Positions 30,082 to 31,639 of a stretch of DNA of 31,639 bases are shown here, in pieces. This DNA is from JBFMDN01 sp040753915 (lineage in GTDB: Bacteria; Desulfobacterota; Desulfomonilia; Desulfomonilales; Desulfomonilaceae): contig JBFMDN010000066.1 in NCBI GenBank assembly GCA_040753915.1, forward strand, positions 1-31,639, read 5' to 3'. Each line of letters starts with the position of its first letter. Positions within the stretch are counted from its first letter, which is position 1. Position numbers and translations under genes: made by a program. The notes below the pieces were generated by a model. The model saw only the letters and a list, made by a program, of their open reading frames with translations, was not told where the DNA came from and searched no databases.

Positions 30082-31233
30082 CTAACCTCTTTTTCCGAGA
30101 AGGTTCCTTGCGATGACGAGACGCTGGATCTCGTTTGTCCCTTCATAGATCTGGGTTATCTTCACATCCCGCAAATGCCTCTCCATGGGGTAGTCCTTGC
30201 AGTACCCATAACCGCCCAGGATCTGGACCCCCTCGATGGCTGCCTGCATTGCCACATCGGATGCGAACATCTTTGCCATAGCGGCCTCTTTCTCGAATGG
30301 AAGTCCGCGATCTTCACGCGATGCTGCTCGCCAGATGAGAAGCTCCGCAGCATCCAGTTGCGTGGCCATGTCCGCCAGCTTCCATTGCACCGCTTGAAAT
30401 TCGGATATGGGCTTGCCGAATTGATGTCTCTGCTTGGCATATTCCAGTGACTCTTCCAACACGGCTCTTCCAATCCCCAGTGCCTGAGCTGCTATGCTGA
30501 TTCGACCGCTGTCGAGAGTTTCGAGCATCTGTCTCAGGCCGCTTCCCGGCTCTCCAAGCATGTTCTCCTTTGGTATTCGCGCGTCCTCGAACACGAGCTC
30601 TGCCGTTCCTGAAGCGTTGATACCCAGCTTTTCCTCAACTCTTCCCACTCGAAAGCCGGGAGTCTCTCTGAGATCGCATACGAACTGGCTTATGCCACGA
30701 TATCCCTTGGATCGGTCGGTGCTGGCCGCAAAGACGCAGTAATCCGCAATATTCCCGTTAGTGATAAATTTCTTTTCTCCGTTGATCACCCAGGAATCCC
30801 CGTCCAGGACCGCTGTGGTTCGCAAGGCCGCGGGATCACTTCCAGCATCTGCCTCAGTCAAGGCGTAGCATCCCACGGACTCGCCGGACGCACAGGGGAC
30901 CAAGAATCTCTTCTTCTGGTCTTCATTCCCGAATTTAAGGACCGGATAGCAATAGAGCGAGTTGTGCGCGGCTACTATGGTGCCGGTACCACCACAGCCG
31001 CGGGAGATCTCCGCGACGATCATGGCATAGGAGACATAATCCATGCCTCCTCCACCGTACTCATCCGGGACGGCCACTCCCATGATACCCATTTCGGCAA
31101 GCGCTTTGAGGACTTCGGGCGAATGAGTATGCTCCCGGTCCAAACGATCCGCAATAGGTTTCAGCTCTTTATCCGCGAACTTGCGGGCCATATCTCGAGC
31201 CATTTTTTGCTCTTCTGTCAAGAGGTAATCCAT
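30082..31233 (-). CDS. Acyl-CoA dehydrogenase
   Basis: A 383-residue FAD enzyme that oxidises acyl-CoA to 2-enoyl-CoA and passes electrons to ETF. Signatures are VAVPDEYGGGGMDYVSYAMI, CYALTEADAGSDPAALRTTA, WVINGEKKFITNGNIADYCV, DSGRISIAAQALGIGRAVLE, ILGGYGYCKDYPMERHLRD and the catalytic base Glu364 in QIYEGTNEIQRLVIAR. The Glu in the IYEGTNE position indicates the short/medium-chain (butyryl-CoA dehydrogenase-like) type, not the long-chain or isovaleryl type. It is the first gene of an operon with meaB, which favours a fatty-acid or branched amino-acid degradation role. Confidence 0.97.
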   Translation of the reverse strand: MDYLLTEEQKMARDMARKFADKELKPIADRLDREHTHSPEVLKALAEMGIMGVAVPDEYGGGGMDYVSYAMIVAEISRGCGGTGTIVAAHNSLYCYPVLKFGNEDQKKRFLVPCASGESVGCYALTEADAGSDPAALRTTAVLDGDSWVINGEKKFITNGNIADYCVFAASTDRSKGYRGISQFVCDLRETPGFRVGRVEEKLGINASGTAELVFEDARIPKENMLGEPGSGLRQMLETLDSGRISIAAQALGIGRAVLEESLEYAKQRHQFGKPISEFQAVQWKLADMATQLDAAELLIWRAASREDRGLPFEKEAAMAKMFASDVAMQAAIEGVQILGGYGYCKDYPMERHLRDVKITQIYEGTNEIQRLVIARNLLGKRG

Positions 31234-31316
31234 ATCCGGGCTCCTCGAGTATCTATCTTTGATGCAGCCCCTGGGGGGTCAGCACGGGGGCACAGGCGAA
31301 CTGGTCTCGCAGCTTA

Positions 31317-31345
31317 TTGGTAGAAGCCACAGACCTGATTGTCAA
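31317..31345 (-). promoter_or_regulatory. Candidate promoter for the acyl-CoA dehydrogenase operon
   Basis: On the minus strand a perfect TTGACA (31345-31340) is followed after 17 bp by TACCAA (31322-31317), a weak -10. It lies about 85 bp upstream of the first start codon of the four-gene operon. Confidence 0.45.
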
Positions 31346-31428
31346 TAGGAAATGGCCAAACGAAGCTTCAACGGTTGCCAATAATCATGTCCGGCTCTCC
31401 TGTTCGACGATGATGGGCGAGACGAAAC

Positions 31429-31518
31429 TGTCTCAAAACTCGGGACACACCAAAAAGCGTAGCACGATTGAGAGTCGATGCGTGGAAAGGCACCCCCACC
31501 CCACCCTCTCCCAGAGGG
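31429..31518 (+). repeat. MITE-like repeat, copy 4 (truncated half)
   Basis: It starts with the terminus TGTCTCAAAACTCGGGACAC, runs through GTAGCACGATTGAGAGTCGA and GTGGAAAGGCACCCCCACCC, and stops after CTCTCCCAGAGGG. The reverse complement of 9114-9025 is almost the same. The right half and its terminus are missing, so this is a deletion derivative. Confidence 0.85.
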
Positions 31519-31576
31519 CATAGGCGTTAACTTCGTGGATGACATCACGTGATTTCAGTCCGTTGACTTAACAAGG

Positions 31577-31639
31577 ACCCCGTCACCCCGGCGAAAGCCG
31601 GGGTCCATAACATATTGGAAGGACTGGATTCCGGCTTTC
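31577..31639 (+). repeat. Second palindromic repeat type, cut by window end
   Basis: CCCCGGC (31587-31593) and GCCGGGG (31598-31604) form a stem with a GAAA loop. CTGGATTCCGGCTTTC at the edge is the start of a second such stem. This 'CCCCGGCGAAAGCCGGGGTCC ... GGATTCCGGC' type is a common dispersed intergenic repeat in proteobacteria and differs from the MITE-like family. Confidence 0.75.

Overview
The window reads as chromosomal DNA of a moderately high-GC, Gram-negative, probably anaerobic bacterium. The best fit is a deltaproteobacterial-type lineage (Desulfobacterota/Syntrophobacterales, for example a Desulfomonile-like organism). This is inference from gene content: a 2-hydroxyacyl-CoA dehydratase/benzoyl-CoA reductase-type pair, a MeaB plus acyl-CoA dehydrogenase operon, a PAS histidine kinase, an argS-SPOR pair, many HicAB and GNAT modules, and abundant short palindromic repeats. 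No rRNA, tRNA, CRISPR array, transposase or phage gene was seen.

Layout. 1-2000: an edge-truncated MITE-like repeat and two HicAB toxin-antitoxin modules, the first with a frameshifted toxin. 2000-5460: housekeeping genes on the plus strand, pdxS-pdxT (vitamin B6 synthase), truA and a PflX-type radical SAM protein. 5580-8160: a small unknown gene and a three-PAS sensor histidine kinase, closed by a terminator-like hairpin. 8287-9230: a third HicAB module on the minus strand, whose toxin has no normal start codon, then a complete 190-bp MITE-like element and GC-rich hairpins. 9429-11058: three unknown proteins. 11541-14161: promoter, argS and a SPOR-domain membrane protein. 14410-17933: GNAT acetyltransferase, class II-type histone-deacetylase-like protein and AMP-forming acyl-CoA synthetase, all on one strand, in the manner of an AcuA/AcuC/AcsA reversible acylation cassette. 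18176-21784: a 945-residue KAP-like P-loop NTPase with an acidic N-terminal tail and a C-terminal zinc ribbon, then a single-domain response regulator. 22119-22944: a promoter, a 55-codon ORF and an overlapping GNAT gene that look like a toxin-antitoxin-like pair.

From about 23.4 kb everything is on the minus strand. One unit is an HgdB-like protein with its ATP-dependent activator, behind a near-consensus promoter. The second is acyl-CoA dehydrogenase, meaB, a divergent penicillin-acylase-family protein and rdgB. The window ends with a half-copy of the MITE-like element and the start of a different palindromic repeat.

The items most worth following are the acetyltransferase/deacetylase/acyl-CoA synthetase cassette, the KAP-like NTPase with zinc ribbon, the small ORF-GNAT pair, the stand-alone HgdB/activator pair, the penicillin acylase homologue whose nucleophile region departs from the family, and the three HicAB loci within 9 kb, two with damaged toxins.
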